Of a stretch of 64,000 bases of DNA, positions 1 through 11,728 are shown piece by piece (positions within the stretch are counted from its first letter, which is position 1; every line of letters starts with the position of its first letter). The position numbers and the translations under genes were made by a program. Source of the DNA: Owenia fusiformis (taxonomy: Eukaryota; Annelida; Polychaeta; Sabellida; Oweniidae); contig CAIIXF020000008.1 in assembly GCA_903813345.2 (NCBI GenBank), forward strand, positions 37,448,867 to 37,512,866, written 5' to 3'. The notes beneath the pieces are model-generated. The model was not told where the DNA came from. It saw only the letters and a program-made list of their open reading frames with translations, and did not search any database.

Positions 1-1039
1 TTTACCACAGAATTAGAAATAATTGCTGCTCAGTTTTTGTTTTCTTGGGAGGGGGTTATCAAAGAATCATGCTGTTTATGAAATTGGGTTATCCCATGAA
101 AGAATCTTTCTGTCTGATTCTGGCCTGTTATCACACAATCCAAAAATAATTGCTGTGTTTTGTTTAGTTTGTTAATCAACATGTATAGTCTTACCAATTA
201 GTTAGTACTTATCAGGAACTTGTCTTATATGATGATCTTTATACAGTCTGGGCCTTCTGTGGTTTAATCCAATTAGCCTTGGCAGGGACTTATCTCATAG
301 ACATGTGATGGCTGACTTTGTTATATTACTACACTAAGTGGCAGAGCCTGGTAAATGAGGTGAAAAGTCTCTGGACTCCCCCCTATCTACTTAACTATTG
401 TGTGTAGTGGGGGGGGGGGGTCACAAAGTCTTGTAGCTAGACATGGTAAAGCTGGAACCTTTTGTGTGAGTAGATCTCTGGATCCAAAAAAGATCTCAAG
501 TACCATAAGGGAATTTGATTTTAAAGCAGTGATATTCTGGAAAGGAGGGGGATGTTTAAAGGTCAGGTCACAACTTATCTAACATCTGACTTAATCCATC
601 TTGTGTTTTCTCTTGCCCTGGTTAATCCAACATTAATCCATTGGAGGATCAAGATATATTAATGGATGTGATGTGAGGATTTACCACTACAGTTAAACCT
701 GAATATCTGAAAACCACTCAATGTGATAGAATGCTTTTTAGTACCAAAGGTTTAAAATGCCATAAGATTTCCATGGAATCAAGTCTCTGTCTTTCAATCC
801 TACTTCTTGTATAATTGAGGTGTAAATAAAAGAGAAGATCAATCCATGTTGATGTGGATTGGATGTATAGGCCTGGATAAATTGATAGAATTTTGCTGTA
901 AATTGAAGCAATTGCCTAACAGATTGTGCTTGTTAGGGTAATGAGAGTTCATTCAAAATGTTCATTTAATCAGGTAGATTAATTGTAAAGCCTGTTTTGA
1001 AGACAAATGTCACGGTGGTTCTGTTTTAAGTGCTGAATA
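1..1039. other. Non-coding, no gene seen
   Basis: No reading frame here has convincing protein character. A G-run sits near 407-420. Around 690-730 there is a weak match to the MITE end that reads 'agtaaaacctgtatatctg' in better copies near 3982 and 10082. The only open frame near the G-run is short and depends on it. Confidence 0.6.
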
Positions 1040-1120
1040 TAGTGGAAAAGAGTGGAATCAGCAAGGAATAAAGTAAACAGGCATGTAGGTGTCACTCTAA
1101 AATTGTACAGAAATGCAAGG
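1040..1120 (+). repeat. Dispersed repeat family A, copy 1
   Basis: The core 'ggaatcagcaaggaataaag' is followed by 'aaacaggcatgtaggt' and 'attgtacagaaatgcaag'. The same ordered blocks recur near 2884, 7436, 7995 and 23104, and inverted near 3925. No terminal inverted repeats or coding capacity are visible, so it could be a SINE or MITE fragment, or a conserved non-coding block amplified locally. The class is unresolved. Confidence 0.65.
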
Positions 1121-2883
1121 ACTTAGCTTAGAGACTGACTGCTCCTTCAGGACACAATGGGAAAATGTTGTGTAGATGCTGAATTATGACATCACATGTA
1201 AATGACCTCCCACAATGATTTTCTGTTTTGAAGAAAAGGTTTAAGTCAGTCAGGTTATAAATGTTTCTTGTTATCTAGTTTTAGATTTATATTTCAAGCT
1301 CACCATTTCTGTGAAAACAAAGGCCTGTGTTATCATGGGATAATCCAATTAAGAAGATTTATTGACCCACCCTGTAGTTAATTCAGCATTAAAGACCAAG
1401 AGGGGTGTAGTTACAAATTATAAATTAGAAACTCAATTTGGAAAAGGTCTTTAATTTTGGTTTCAATTATAAGATGCTAGAACATGTTTCATCTTTAAAT
1501 AGCTGTTATTCAAACTTGTGGGATCTGCCTCATCTCTTCTACTTGTTCTTCTACTGTAGAAATGAATTTTCATTGAATATCAATATTATACCTTTTCAAT
1601 GGTCTCCCCAGTTTTCCCCAACCTTGGACCAAGAATGTAATATTTTAATCAATAGGGTTTACCCCTCATATCGGAGAGGAATTCTGGAGATCTAGGTAAA
1701 AATATATTGTTACTTTTTGGTTTTGTTTGTTTGTTTGTTTGTTTGTTTTGAGGCTACGTATTGTCATAACAACCTATTATTTGCGGGATAAAATACAAAC
1801 ATTTTTATCTTGGTAATATACGGTAAATATTCTTTGCATGTTTGTTTGAATAACTGTGATATTAATATATACCTCAATTGTTTTCACTTTAAACATTACA
1901 TTTACATGTGTAATGTTTTATGCCCTGGATTTTGGTCTTTTTATGGAGATTAAGCAAGAAAGAAAGTGTCTGAAATGAAGGTTCCAAGCAGAAAGATTCA
2001 AGTGTCGTTTTACTTTAATATTAAATACATTTCAATGATGTTTGTAGGCTAAGAAGAAAAAATTAATTTTCATTCCTTAAAGATTATTGGTTTGGTGTAT
2101 TTATTATGTTATGGCTTGAAGTGAATTGTTTTGTATGAGAGAGCTTGTCAGACAATTCAATAACCAAAGTCAATCTTTGTGATAGTTTAGTCATAAAGTC
2201 AACACCAATGTCATATTTCTCAAGATTTTTAACCTGAAATTCCCTCCCATGGTGTTTGCTAAAATGACAGAGTTCTTCAGTGAATAATACTGGTAGAGTC
2301 TTTTGCCTTTCTCATGGACTTCACTGCAAAAACAACAACTGAAGTCTCTTATGAAAAAGACTGAAGTCTCTTATATATGACACCAAGAGTATGTTTAACC
2401 CACACAAGTTCAAACTCGAAGGAATTCATTTTTAATATTTGATTGTTTAGCAGGTCAATTTTTTATTAATTATAATGTATGTATTTCATATTCAAAAGTT
2501 TTCAATTCCTAAATAGTTGTAGCCAAGAATATAATGACATCATAGTAATAGAACATTAGGACTTTTTACACAATGTTCTTGCTCACACCCTACCCCCTCC
2601 TTTCTTTTCTTCCCAACCATAGTCATCAGTGCACACCGGTCAAATGACCATCTATGAGTTATGAAAATATCTGATCAGTATCAATGTTTTATTATTTTCA
2701 TCTTACATAGATTAAAGCAAATTGCTGTGTAAAAAGCATTTTGAATTCTAAACTGTTTTTCTTTATGATTAGTGACTTTTAAGATTAATATCAATGTACT
2801 TTGAAAATGTTTGTTGACATTCAGGCTATCATTGCTCAGTTGGTATCACAGTAACAAGCAATTTAGCCCATGGGAAATGTCCC
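1121..2883. other. Non-coding with a (TTTG)n microsatellite
   Basis: The only clear structure is a (TTTG)n run at about 1721-1750. An 85-codon open frame ending at 1695 begins at a non-ATG codon and has no recognisable motif, so I treat it as chance. The rest is AT-rich unique-looking sequence. Confidence 0.6.
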
Positions 2884-3040
2884 AGTGGTCCCATTTTAAA
2901 ATCAGAAATATTGTGAAAAAGAGTGAAATCAACAAGGAATAAAGTAAACAGGTGTTTAGGTGAAACTCGAAATCGTATAGAAATGCAAGAAAATCAGACA
3001 CTTTATTCAAATTTTACTGAGAAATGGCACAAAATAAGCA
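2884..3040 (+). repeat. Dispersed repeat family A, copy 2 (long)
   Basis: This copy has the full order of blocks: a 'cccattttaaaat' lead, 'gagtgaaatcaacaaggaat', 'aaagtaaacaggtgtttagg', 'atcgtatagaaatgcaag', then 'tcagacactttattcaaatt' and 'gagaaatgg'. It defines the family length at about 150 bp. Sequences outside these limits do not match between copies. Confidence 0.65.
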
Positions 3041-3924
3041 TGAGCAGATGGAGTAATTCTGCACAAGTTAGTCCACTTTGATACTTCAGTGAAGTGTTTG
3101 GCCAAGGAAGACCTGAGTGACCTTTTTATAATAAAGATCTTTTAAGTTAAAGATGCAATTTGTGTACGGGTTTCATAAAATAAAAATTTGCATTCATCTT
3201 TCATTGCCAGTATATGACTTTTAAAAAATGGAAAAGGGAAATTTGATCTGTTTTCAAAATTGTTCATTGCAACTGTAATGGACAAGTTGGTTTTTAATAA
3301 CCCTTTCCAATAATTTGAATTATATTCCCTGAGAGAGAGCCTTATTACTATTACAGTAGCATCTGGGTCACAGGGTAGTTTTAAATATATACATGTATGA
3401 TTGAATTATTGAGGATTTGACAAAGTAAATATAGGAATATCATGAATATGATACAAATAGAACATTATTATTAATTTGAGTTTTATTTGCAATAATCCTC
3501 ATAATTTGCAATAATTTTCATATCTTTATTTAGCAATATTGGATATTAGTTCCATAAACTGCGAATTTGCATTCTGTGCTAAATTACAGAACAGAAGTTC
3601 AATCAATTTGTATTCTGTGATTATTACAACATTGGCCCATTGGGAACAACAACGGTCTCATAAGAATAATAGATATATTATTGTAATTTAATTAATACGG
3701 CTACTATTCATTATTTATCACTATTTAATTTGACTTAATCGACATTCTTTTCATGAAGAATAGCCAATATCTCACATGTTGGGGTTGTATTCTCATTTTG
3801 GAGAATTCAGCTTTTTCAACATCTGAGCCCATTTATGGTGCCATTTTTGTTAAGTGAGCCAAAACTTGAAAATGAAGCTCTTTGACTATAAATATGAGAT
3901 TGAACATTGAATTTTTATTTTGAT
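3041..3924. other. AT-rich non-coding
   Basis: No gene, RNA or array was seen. The stretch is dominated by A/T with short poly-T and ATTATT runs around 3450-3720. Confidence 0.55.
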
Positions 3925-3982
3925 AGTCTACTACATGTCTGTTCACTTTATTCCTTGATTCCTCTTTCACTTCTCACTCTAT
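3925..3982 (-). repeat. Dispersed repeat family A, inverted copy
   Basis: Read on the minus strand this gives 'aatcaaggaataaagtgaac' followed by 'agacatgtagtagac', matching the core of family A. It directly abuts the MITE-like sequence that starts near 3982. It is the only minus-strand copy noticed. Confidence 0.55.
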
Positions 3983-4310
3983 AGTAAAACCTGTATATCT
4001 GAACAGCTCCCTAATCAGTACCGTCTCATTAATACTTTCTTTCATCACATTTTTTAATCTGCAATAGATCAGCATTATTAAAAATCTCAAAATGTGAACA
4101 CCCCCTGATTCAAACACTTTTGGCCTAAGTTCCATTGGTGTTTGGATCAAACAAGTTTAACTGCGTTCTATTGGTGTTTGGCTCAAACAAGTTTAACTGC
4201 ATTCCATTGGTGTTTGGCTCAAACAAGTTTAACTGCATTCCATTGGTGTTTGGCTCAAACAAGTTTAACTGCGTTCCATTGGTGTTTGGCTCAAACAAGT
4301 TTAACTGTAT
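3982..4310. mobile_element. MITE-like sequence with internal 36-bp expansion
   Basis: It starts with 'agtaaaacctgtatatctga', the same end as the element at 10082, and then shares 'acttttggcc' with it. At that point this copy carries five tandem 36-bp units (4130-4309), whereas the 10082 copy has a single related segment. The right end is not resolved here. Confidence 0.5.
4130..4309. repeat. 36-bp tandem repeat, 5 units
   Basis: The units begin 'ttccattggtgtttggctca' and start at 4130, 4166, 4202, 4238 and 4274, differing by only a few bases. The period equals 12 codons, which keeps frames open on both strands and creates two spurious open frames of 69 and 98 codons. I see no reason to call those genes. 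Confidence 0.9.
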
Positions 4311-6640
4311 TTTGAGTTTCAATTCAAGACCCCTCCTATATTGACAAGTACCACTCCCTTTAAAGTTTCCTAGCAGCTTCCAGTTGCTTCTTTGTTTTTG
4401 ATTGATGAACACACAAACCACTGAACAGTTCAGCGCATAGCCCCCAAAATGGGCTAAAACCTCCTACCCTCGAAGGGGTTTTCAATTAGGTGATTTACAG
4501 GTTGTTGTTGCTGATTTTGCATTCAATCAAGTAAGAAGTTGCTTAGACCGTTACTGCTTTGATGACATTATTTGTCGTCAAATGAGAAATAACATACCGT
4601 GATTTTGTTTCTTTAAAAGATACCTTCATCTGCTAGGTTCTGACTCTAGGGTAACTGGACAGCTTATCTGGTATTATAGCATACCCCATGTCCTTCAAGT
4701 AAAACCATATCTTGTGGTTATGTGTTTGACTGTACCTCTCAGTTTGCTTAGTTAGTGTACAGCCTTGCTTTACTCTCTAAGAGGCATTGGGTCAATATAC
4801 TGGAAACTTAATTTAGAAATCAAATAAGATTCATGGATCAATCATTGTTAAGTATTTCACTTGAGGAATGGTTTTGTAGGCTGAACATTGAGTATATGGA
4901 TTAGGGTAATAGATACTCGGGTCCATGCAATGCAATAATTTACTATTGCCCTTTGTGCTCAGGGGAGGGTTTCCCATACCCCCCCCCCCCCAACACACAC
5001 ACACTTACTATATTCTCTTCCTAACTTGTGTATTATCAGTTGGAAAATTCTTCATTGAATATTTCATATAATATCTTGATTAATATCTTTGGATATGGCT
5101 TGAAATATCTTGATTAATTTCTTTCGATATTTTGTAAAATATCTTGATTAATTTCTTTGGGTATTTCTTGATTGATTTCTGTGATATCTCCCATAGAGAT
5201 GACACCGTTCGATGAAAAGTTATTGCATACCCTATGTGACACATATAGAATTTAAAACTGACACACATCATGAATATATATTACTTAGATCGATATAGAT
5301 TTCATAACTTGATGAAACGTAATGCCATACAAGTGAGATGAAGAATGCAAGTAGTCAGTCTTGAAGCCCTTCTGATAAATACCCTTTTGAAGAGGCTCAT
5401 ACCTAGAGGCTTCCTGTAAAATAATAGATAGAGCTCTCTCTTAGAGTGACAAAGTCAAACTTGATCTCTAAAAAAGATTAGTGTTCTCATTTTGGGGCTG
5501 TTTTGTCTAAGTTTCATAGGAGGGGTACACCAATAGGAAAAAGTGGCCAAATTGCTCTCTAGATTTCCTATACTGATAGTCATGCCTTATTCAAAAAGGA
5601 ACAGATTGAAGGCTAGAAACATACATGTACTCTCTTCTGAAATACAAAAGCTGCTTGAAGAATTGAATAATTTAGAGCCAATGACCAGTGTTTTCACACC
5701 CTTTACCCCACATGCTGGCAGGCCTGTTGGAGATATACATTATTTATTTATATTATTTACTGGGATATTTTGATTAAATCCCATGTATTCTGTTATGTTG
5801 CATTTTCCTTGTAGAGATGTATCTCATGAAAGATCCATCATGATAAACCGTGACATCTCATTTCTTCTCAGCCCACAGATCACAGAATATGCCTCATAAT
5901 ATCAGAGCATGTTTCAGGTGAAACAGAACGATGCTATGAGTATCAGAATGTGAAAGATCACAATCTTTTCAGTTAATTCTGAAATATCAATAGTTAGAAT
6001 ATGGTTTGATGTGATCAGAATCAGAATGATATTTTTTCTTTGTCTTCCAAAGTTTAGAAAACTTTGAGGCATGACTGACCATATGTAATTAAACTAATTG
6101 TACATATGTTTAATGAAGAAGTGTGTGAAGCTAACTACCATTACATGTACATTGATAATTACCTTCCATCTAGTATATCTCCCATTTAATACATCACTGT
6201 CACTTGGCATAAGATGTAATTGTTTTGCAATGATTGCTCATCTTAGTTAACCTGTGAGTGTCAGAGTATATAGACAGTAGTACATAAGGTAGATGATGCT
6301 CTCTTTTAAATGGCAAAATCAAATATTGGAAAGGATGCATTTTGGCTATTTTGATCAATCAAGGTATATGTATTATGGATAAAAGAATACACTGGTTTTA
6401 GAGTGCAACATAATGTCTCGTTTCAATTCCTTGCGTATATATTATTCTATGAACTCACATCATTATATCAATATCTACCGATCAACCGATCATTTGAACT
6501 CCTTGCTGATTATACTCTTTTTTACATGAAAGAAAAATCATCTTATTTTCTTGAGGGTAATTATAACATGTAGTTAATGTAGTTAATGATTACAAGTCAT
6601 GTGAAGTCACACATTCGCATATGTAATAATCAATAAACAA
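4310..6640. other. Non-coding, short local repeats
   Basis: A C-run followed by a (CA)n run lies at about 4979-5004. Imperfect repeats of roughly 40 bp built on 'atatcttgattaatttcttt' occupy about 5070-5185. A 76-codon open frame at 5543-5773 starts at a non-ATG codon after a 'ctctctag' that could mimic a splice acceptor, but no donor or homology supports an exon. Confidence 0.5.
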
Positions 6641-6955
6641 TCAATTACATTAACATGCAATAGCATGTAACAACATGTAATAGCATGTAACAACATGCAA
6701 TGTTTCACCTTTGTTGCTCATTTCAACATGAATCCTTTGTGGTATCACACCATCATATCCACATGTATACACTGAGGCTTAGGAAACATGTCTATGTTTG
6801 CATTAGCTTTTATTAAGCCCCCCATTCCCCCTCCTCTTCCCTATTCTCACTGTCCTGTAAGTGGTTATCAATGTCAAAATAAGCTCTCTTTGCTTCTCTT
6901 TAAAAAATAACCTTATAAGAATTGCACCTATCGTTACTAAAGCTTTGTTAAAATG
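6641..6955. other. Non-coding with short ACATG repeats
   Basis: Between about 6650 and 6700 the motif 'agcatgtaacaacatg' and close variants repeat. No gene is seen before the foldback that begins near 6956. Confidence 0.55.
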
Positions 6956-7435
6956 CAGGGGCGGATCTGGGAACCAACAAGGGGGGGGGGGCAAATTTCT
7001 GGTCAGATAAAAAAAACTTCCACCTAAAACCCAAAAGTGGGCCAAAATTTCGAAATTTTGAGGCCCTTTTTCTTCAAAATTTGGCCTGAAATAAAAAAAA
7101 AATAAGGCCTTAAAAGGCCTAGTAATGACCAAAAAGGCCCACTTTTTGGGGGCCTTATTATGCAATGTACAATTTGATTGATAGCACAAATTTTCATATC
7201 ATGTTTAAAAAATTACTTTAGTATCTTGTCATTTCCAAAACTGCTTACCTGAAGATGTTTGCATATGAAGAATTTAACCAGGTGATCCTAAATGGCAAAG
7301 TGCAACTCCAAGTGAACTATACTTTAAATGATAAGCCAGGCTCTGGTTTCAGATTTACTTGGACAAGGGCTTGTATGTTTAGCTTACAGCAGGATTAGCC
7401 CACCTCAAGTGGCCTTTCTTTGATTAATAGGGATC

Positions 7436-7590
7436 GGGGTCGTGTTTTCAAATGCAAAGTAGAGGGGAAAAGAGTGGAATTAGCAAGGAATGAAGTAAAT
7501 AGGCATGTAGTGGACACTCGGAATTGTATAGAAATGCAAGAAAATTAGATACTTTATCCAAATTTAAGAGAGAAATGGAAAGAAAATGAC
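7436..7590 (+). repeat. Dispersed repeat family A, copy 3
   Basis: It carries 'gtggaattagcaaggaatga', 'taaataggcatgtag', 'aattgtatagaaatgcaag' and 'gagagaaatgg' in the family order. It lies inside the foldback interval. Confidence 0.65.
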
Positions 7591-7994
7591 GTAACTGGTT
7601 GCTATTTTTGCTGCAGGAAAACCAATTAACATTAGAGGAGAGCTGGTCATTTTAATTAAAGTCCAACTGATTGCAAATAATATTCTTGAGGGATGATTAT
7701 TTTTAGAATAAAATAATGATTTGTTTTGTTGATTAAATAATGAGAATTAATGCATAAATCATTAATTGCTTTTAATTTATGAATCAGGTAGGGATAGTCA
7801 GTGAGTTCAGAATGATAGGTCCCCATTTTGATCATAACCTGCTATAATGTGTGTTGTGTTATATTGCGGCTTTAAATATTTGCGAGTATAGCTTTCATAA
7901 ATCTATTAGATTAGTGGTCGATTGAAATAGTATTGATTTTGAATTGAAAACTATTACTTAAAGGTGTAAGTAGTGATCATGGGATTTAGCAAAC

Positions 7995-8110
7995 GTCAAG
8001 GGGTACATGTTTTGAATTTGAATGTAGAGTTTATAAAGAGTGAAATCAGCAAGGAATAAAGTGAAGAACCATGTAGTTGTTACAAACTAAATTGAATAGA
8101 AATGTTGAAA
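7995..8110 (+). repeat. Dispersed repeat family A, copy 4
   Basis: The core 'gagtgaaatcagcaaggaat' is followed by 'aaagtgaagaaccatgtag' and 'attgaatagaaatg'. It is more divergent at its 3' half than the other copies. Confidence 0.6.
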
Positions 8111-8603
8111 TATTCAATTTGTTCTTTTAAAGTGAAAAGTGTGGAATATTATATGCATTTAAGGTTGCTTACTTTTAAAGGCAAAGTTTTAAAGTTTGTC
8201 ATGTTAATGCCTAAATAACTCAGATGCCGGTAGGTAGTTACCAGTTTCACCACCAGGTGGCTCATTGGTCAGATAGCATGGCGAGTATAGTAGAAAGTTC
8301 CCTTTAACTTAAATATTCAGAAATGTTAACTTACATATCCAAAAAGAAATTGGGCCAAAAAATGTTGGGCCATAAAAGGCCTTAAGGCCCCAAAAAGTTG
8401 GCCCTTTTTGGTCATTACTGGGCCTTTTAGGACCTTATTTTTTAATTTCAGGCCAAATTTTGAAGAAAATGGACCTCAAAATTTCAAAATTTGGGCCCAC
8501 TCTTGGGTTTTAGGGGCCCAAAATGTTTCTGCGCAAGCGTGGAAGTTTTTTCTCTGACCTGAAATTTGCCACCCCCCTTGTTGGTTCCCAGATCCGGCCC
8601 TGC

Positions 8604-9890
8604 TTGTGTATCTAATAGTTATACAAATTAAAGTATGTCCAGTAAAAGAAAATATCATCTGTCCAATACTAGAAAAGATATTTCACTTTTTGTGATTTTA
8701 TAACATGGGGCCTATGGGGAATACAGCCTCTACTATCACTTATTCAATGAGATTCACTAGCATTAGATAAAAGGGACACAAATAAATCAGAATGGTGCTT
8801 TCTTTGATTTTATGAAACTGTTTTACCTGATTATACATTAAGTAGCTCATAAATTGCTCCCAACTGAGCCTATTTACAACATAATGGCATAATTTGCCTC
8901 AGATTATTGCCTTTTGTAGATTATAGTGGAGGTTGTAGTTACATGAAATGCTAATCCAATTTGGATGGCTTGTATTGTTCTAGGCTTCTAAGTAATATTA
9001 AGACCTAGCGCCTTTGTAGTGAGTTGTTACATGATGCGGTAGCCTTTGATTCTCTTAATGTAATATCACCTCGCACGAACATACCTGTATGAACAGGGAA
9101 TGATCAATTCTGGGTGCTTTTTTTCTTATTTTTATGTCACTTACAGAACCAATTTCTCTATGGACAGTGTTCGGCAGTTTGAGTTTGGCATCTGTAACAG
9201 CAGTTGACATCTGTAACAATGGTCAGCGTCTGTAACAGTAGTCAGCGTCTTTAGCAAATGGCAAGTGGTGACATTTTGCACGTTAATGCCTTGTTGATTT
9301 TCGTGACTTCAAAAGCATAATACCCTTTGTTTTTCTCCTTTAAAAAGAAGCTTCATCTGATATGCCTTTATAAGTCCATATTTTGCAGAGTGACAATATT
9401 TTTGTGGGTTGACTTTGTGAATGAAATTAGTAAAGGAAATGTCATATTATTTTTGGCTCATTACTGTTCATGAAGGAAGAGAAACTGATGTTCTGTAAGA
9501 TCATTTTAGACTTCATTCCAAATAGATTTGTGACAATGTGCATTTATGTCAGATGTAATGAAACTAGCCTTGCATCACGTTTCTGCTTGTATTCTCCAAT
9601 GTCTACTATGTTTCCCTCAACAGAGGAAACAATGTACCTTTTCAATTAATTGAGAGTTACATCTACTAGGCTCTGAGCCTAAAGGTAGAAAAGATGAAGG
9701 AGGGTCAATGGTATGGTATAGACAGAAATTAAGCTCCTCTACAGAAAAACTAAGATTGATATCTTAGACTTTTGGCCTTTGTGTCCAAGTGGGATTCAGA
9801 TTAGACAGGCATCAAGTTACTGTACCTTTTACTAATACAAAATCTGCTGACTGTGATTAATTTTTTTATAGCAAGACTGTCTCCATTAAA
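8604..9890. other. Non-coding
   Basis: Around 9190-9250 there are about four imperfect copies of an 18-21 bp motif containing 'catctgtaacag' or 'cagcgtctgtaacag'. No open frame with protein character and no RNA gene was recognised. Confidence 0.55.
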
Positions 9891-10036
9891 CAGGCCCGTA
9901 GCCAAGGGGGAGTGGTTTTGCCAAGGAGGAACTTTTGCCAAGGGGGAGGTTTTTGAAACATTTGGCTAAAAATCATGCGAAAAGTGCTCAGAATGATGAA
10001 AACTGCATCCCTCCGCTCCCCCTGGCTACGGGCCTG
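9891..10036. mobile_element. Short MITE, TIR CAGGCCCGTAGCC
   Basis: The element starts 'caggcccgtagccaaggggg' and ends 'ccccctggctacgggcctg', a near-perfect inverted repeat. It is flanked on both sides by ttaaa (9886-9890 and 10037-10041). A TTAA duplication with an extra A would equally fit. A degenerate relative sharing 'agtgctcag(a/t)atgatgaaaa' lies near 35400-35520. Confidence 0.8.
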
Positions 10037-10081
10037 TTAAACTCTTTCATGCTTGCCCCAACCATTTGAAGTATATACTAT

Positions 10082-10275
10082 ACAGTAAAACCTATATATC
10101 TGAACACCTCTCTGTTGTGAGCACCTCTCGATGTGTACACTTTTTAGTCCTATAAAGACTTCCATGTTAAGAAACCATGAAATGTGAACACATGCAAACT
10201 TTTGGCCAGTCCTAGTGGCATCTGGACAAGTTGTTCTGTTCACTGTAATTTTTTTACTGGAGAGAGGTTTTATAC
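10082..10275. mobile_element. MITE, 'acagtaaaacct' ends
   Basis: It begins 'acagtaaaacctatatatct' and closes near 'gagaggttttata', forming an imperfect inverted repeat. It is the same family as 3982-4310 and as the element split by the Harbinger insertion near 12716/21764. It has no coding capacity. Confidence 0.6.
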
Positions 10276-10797
10276 AGATGTCATTGGATTAGATTCCAAG
10301 AAGTGATATTCACTAGAGACAGTTGTTCATTAATTAGCATTGGTGTTCACTCTGACATATTTTACGGGGAGGAAATGAATTGAATAATTTGAAATGCCAA
10401 TGGATAAGGTCGGTGATGCCCTGAGAGTTCAAGAATGAACAATTAATTAATTTCTTTTATTGGCAGACTGCAATGGGAATATGTACTATGTATTATTATG
10501 GGTTTATTACGGGTCATGTCGTATTGATACTGATAGGCTTGTAATGTTATTATTGCTTCGTACTTGTTTTGTTATTGGTTTGTCATGTTATAATCAGTTC
10601 ATTTTAATCAATATTACAGCTATTATAGACTATTTATTAATCACCTGGTTTGTCAATTTGTTTTCTACATGTCATTCAGGGGTTTTATTAGGAGCAAGCA
10701 ATAGACAATTTTTCCAGTTGTTTCGAAAAATCATTTATGTTGTTGTCTCTCATCAGATATTCTAATGCATTTCTTTCAATCTTACATTCTTATGCTT
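10276..10797. other. Non-coding; hydrophobic open frame not accepted
   Basis: A 101-codon frame (10460-10765) follows 'tttcttttattggcag', which resembles a splice acceptor, and would encode a Leu/Ile-rich peptide. It starts at a non-ATG codon, its residues are what T-rich DNA gives by chance, and no donor site closes it as an internal exon. Confidence 0.4.
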
Positions 10798-11580
10798 ACC
10801 CCCCCCCTTACTCCCCAGTACTTTTGAATAACATTAATAAGGACCCTACCCCCCCCTTACTCCCCACTACTTTTAAATAACATTAATAAGGACCCTACCC
10901 CCCCCCCCCTTACTCCCCACTACTTTTAAATAACATTAATAAGGACCCTACCCCCCCCTTACTCCCCACTACTTTTAAATAACATTAATAAGGACCCTAC
11001 CCCCCCTTACTCCCCACTACTTTTAAATAACATTAATAAGGACCCTACCCCCCCCCTTACTCCCCACTACTTTTAAATAACATTAATAAGGACCCTACCC
11101 CCCCCCCCTTACTCCCCACTACTTTTAAATAACATTAATAAGGACCCTACCCCCCCCCCCTTACTCCCCACTACTTTTAAATAACATTAATAAGGACCCT
11201 ACCCCCCCCTTACTCCCCACTACTTTTAAATAACATTAATAAGGACCCTACCCCCCCCCCCCCCCCCCCCCCTTACTCCCCACTACTTTTAAATAACATT
11301 AATAAGGACCCTACCCCCCCCTTACTCCCCACTACTTTTAAATAACATTAATAAGGACCCTACCCCCCCCCCTTACTTCCCAGTACTTTTAAATAACATT
11401 AATAAGGACCCTACCCCCCCCCCCCCCTTACTCCCCACTACTTTTAAATAACATTAATAAGGACCCTACCCCCCCCCCCCCCCCCCCCCTTACTCCCCAC
11501 TACTTTTAAATAACATTAATAAGGACCTTACCCCCCCCCCCCCTTACTTCCCACTACTTTTAAATAACATTAATAAGGAC
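10798..11580. repeat. C-run minisatellite, about 15 copies
   Basis: The unit reads 'ttactccccactacttttaa', 'ataacattaataaggaccct', then a C-run of variable length. I count about 15 copies of 'aataaggac'. The A/T portion is nearly invariant while the C-run ranges from about 7 to about 22. The minus strand therefore carries a G-run every 50-70 bp. No gene is involved. Confidence 0.95.
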
Positions 11581-11652
11581 TTAAGATTTCACTTTCATCT
11601 GGAAAATGTCTTCCTTCATCATATATTACTGTGTGTTTATTTCTATTTACAG

Positions 11653-11728
11653 CACCTATTCAATACTCAAGAGACTTAAATGTCACCATGACCTCCATAT
11701 GTTTATAAACCACTTTGACTTCAATAAA
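11653..11728 (+). other. Candidate short terminal exon
   Basis: A plausible acceptor, 'tttatttctatttacag', ends at 11652. The frame that follows reads PIQYSRDLNVTMTSICL and then stops at 11706-11708. An AATAAA signal lies just after at 11723-11728. This would make a last exon of about 18 codons for a plus-strand gene whose other exons are not visible. Without homology or transcripts it could equally be chance. Confidence 0.2.

Larger units (their letters stand above)
6956..8603. mobile_element. Inverted pair of MITE copies (large foldback)
   Basis: The left copy (6956-7175) begins 'caggggcggatctgggaacc'. The right copy (8340-8603) is its reverse complement, ending 'ggttcccagatccggccctg'. Both share the internal 'aatgaccaaaaaggcc' and 'ggccttaaaaggcc' blocks. 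The enclosed 1.2 kb carries two copies of family A. I saw no target duplication at the outer ends, so two independent insertions in opposite orientation remain possible. CAGGGGCGGATC-type ends are common on animal hAT-like MITEs; that class assignment is inference. Confidence 0.65.

Noticed and set aside
4125-4421. Open frames on both strands across the 36-bp repeat (69 and 98 codons)
   Set aside because: The period is a multiple of three, so frames stay open automatically; the peptides are pure repeats.
6803-7189. 128-codon minus-strand frame
   Set aside because: It runs through the G-run and AT-rich MITE arm; the other MITE copy at 8340-8603 does not keep the frame.
10460-10765. 101-codon hydrophobic open frame after an acceptor-like sequence
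   Set aside because: Non-ATG start, residues typical of T-rich DNA, no donor, no motif.
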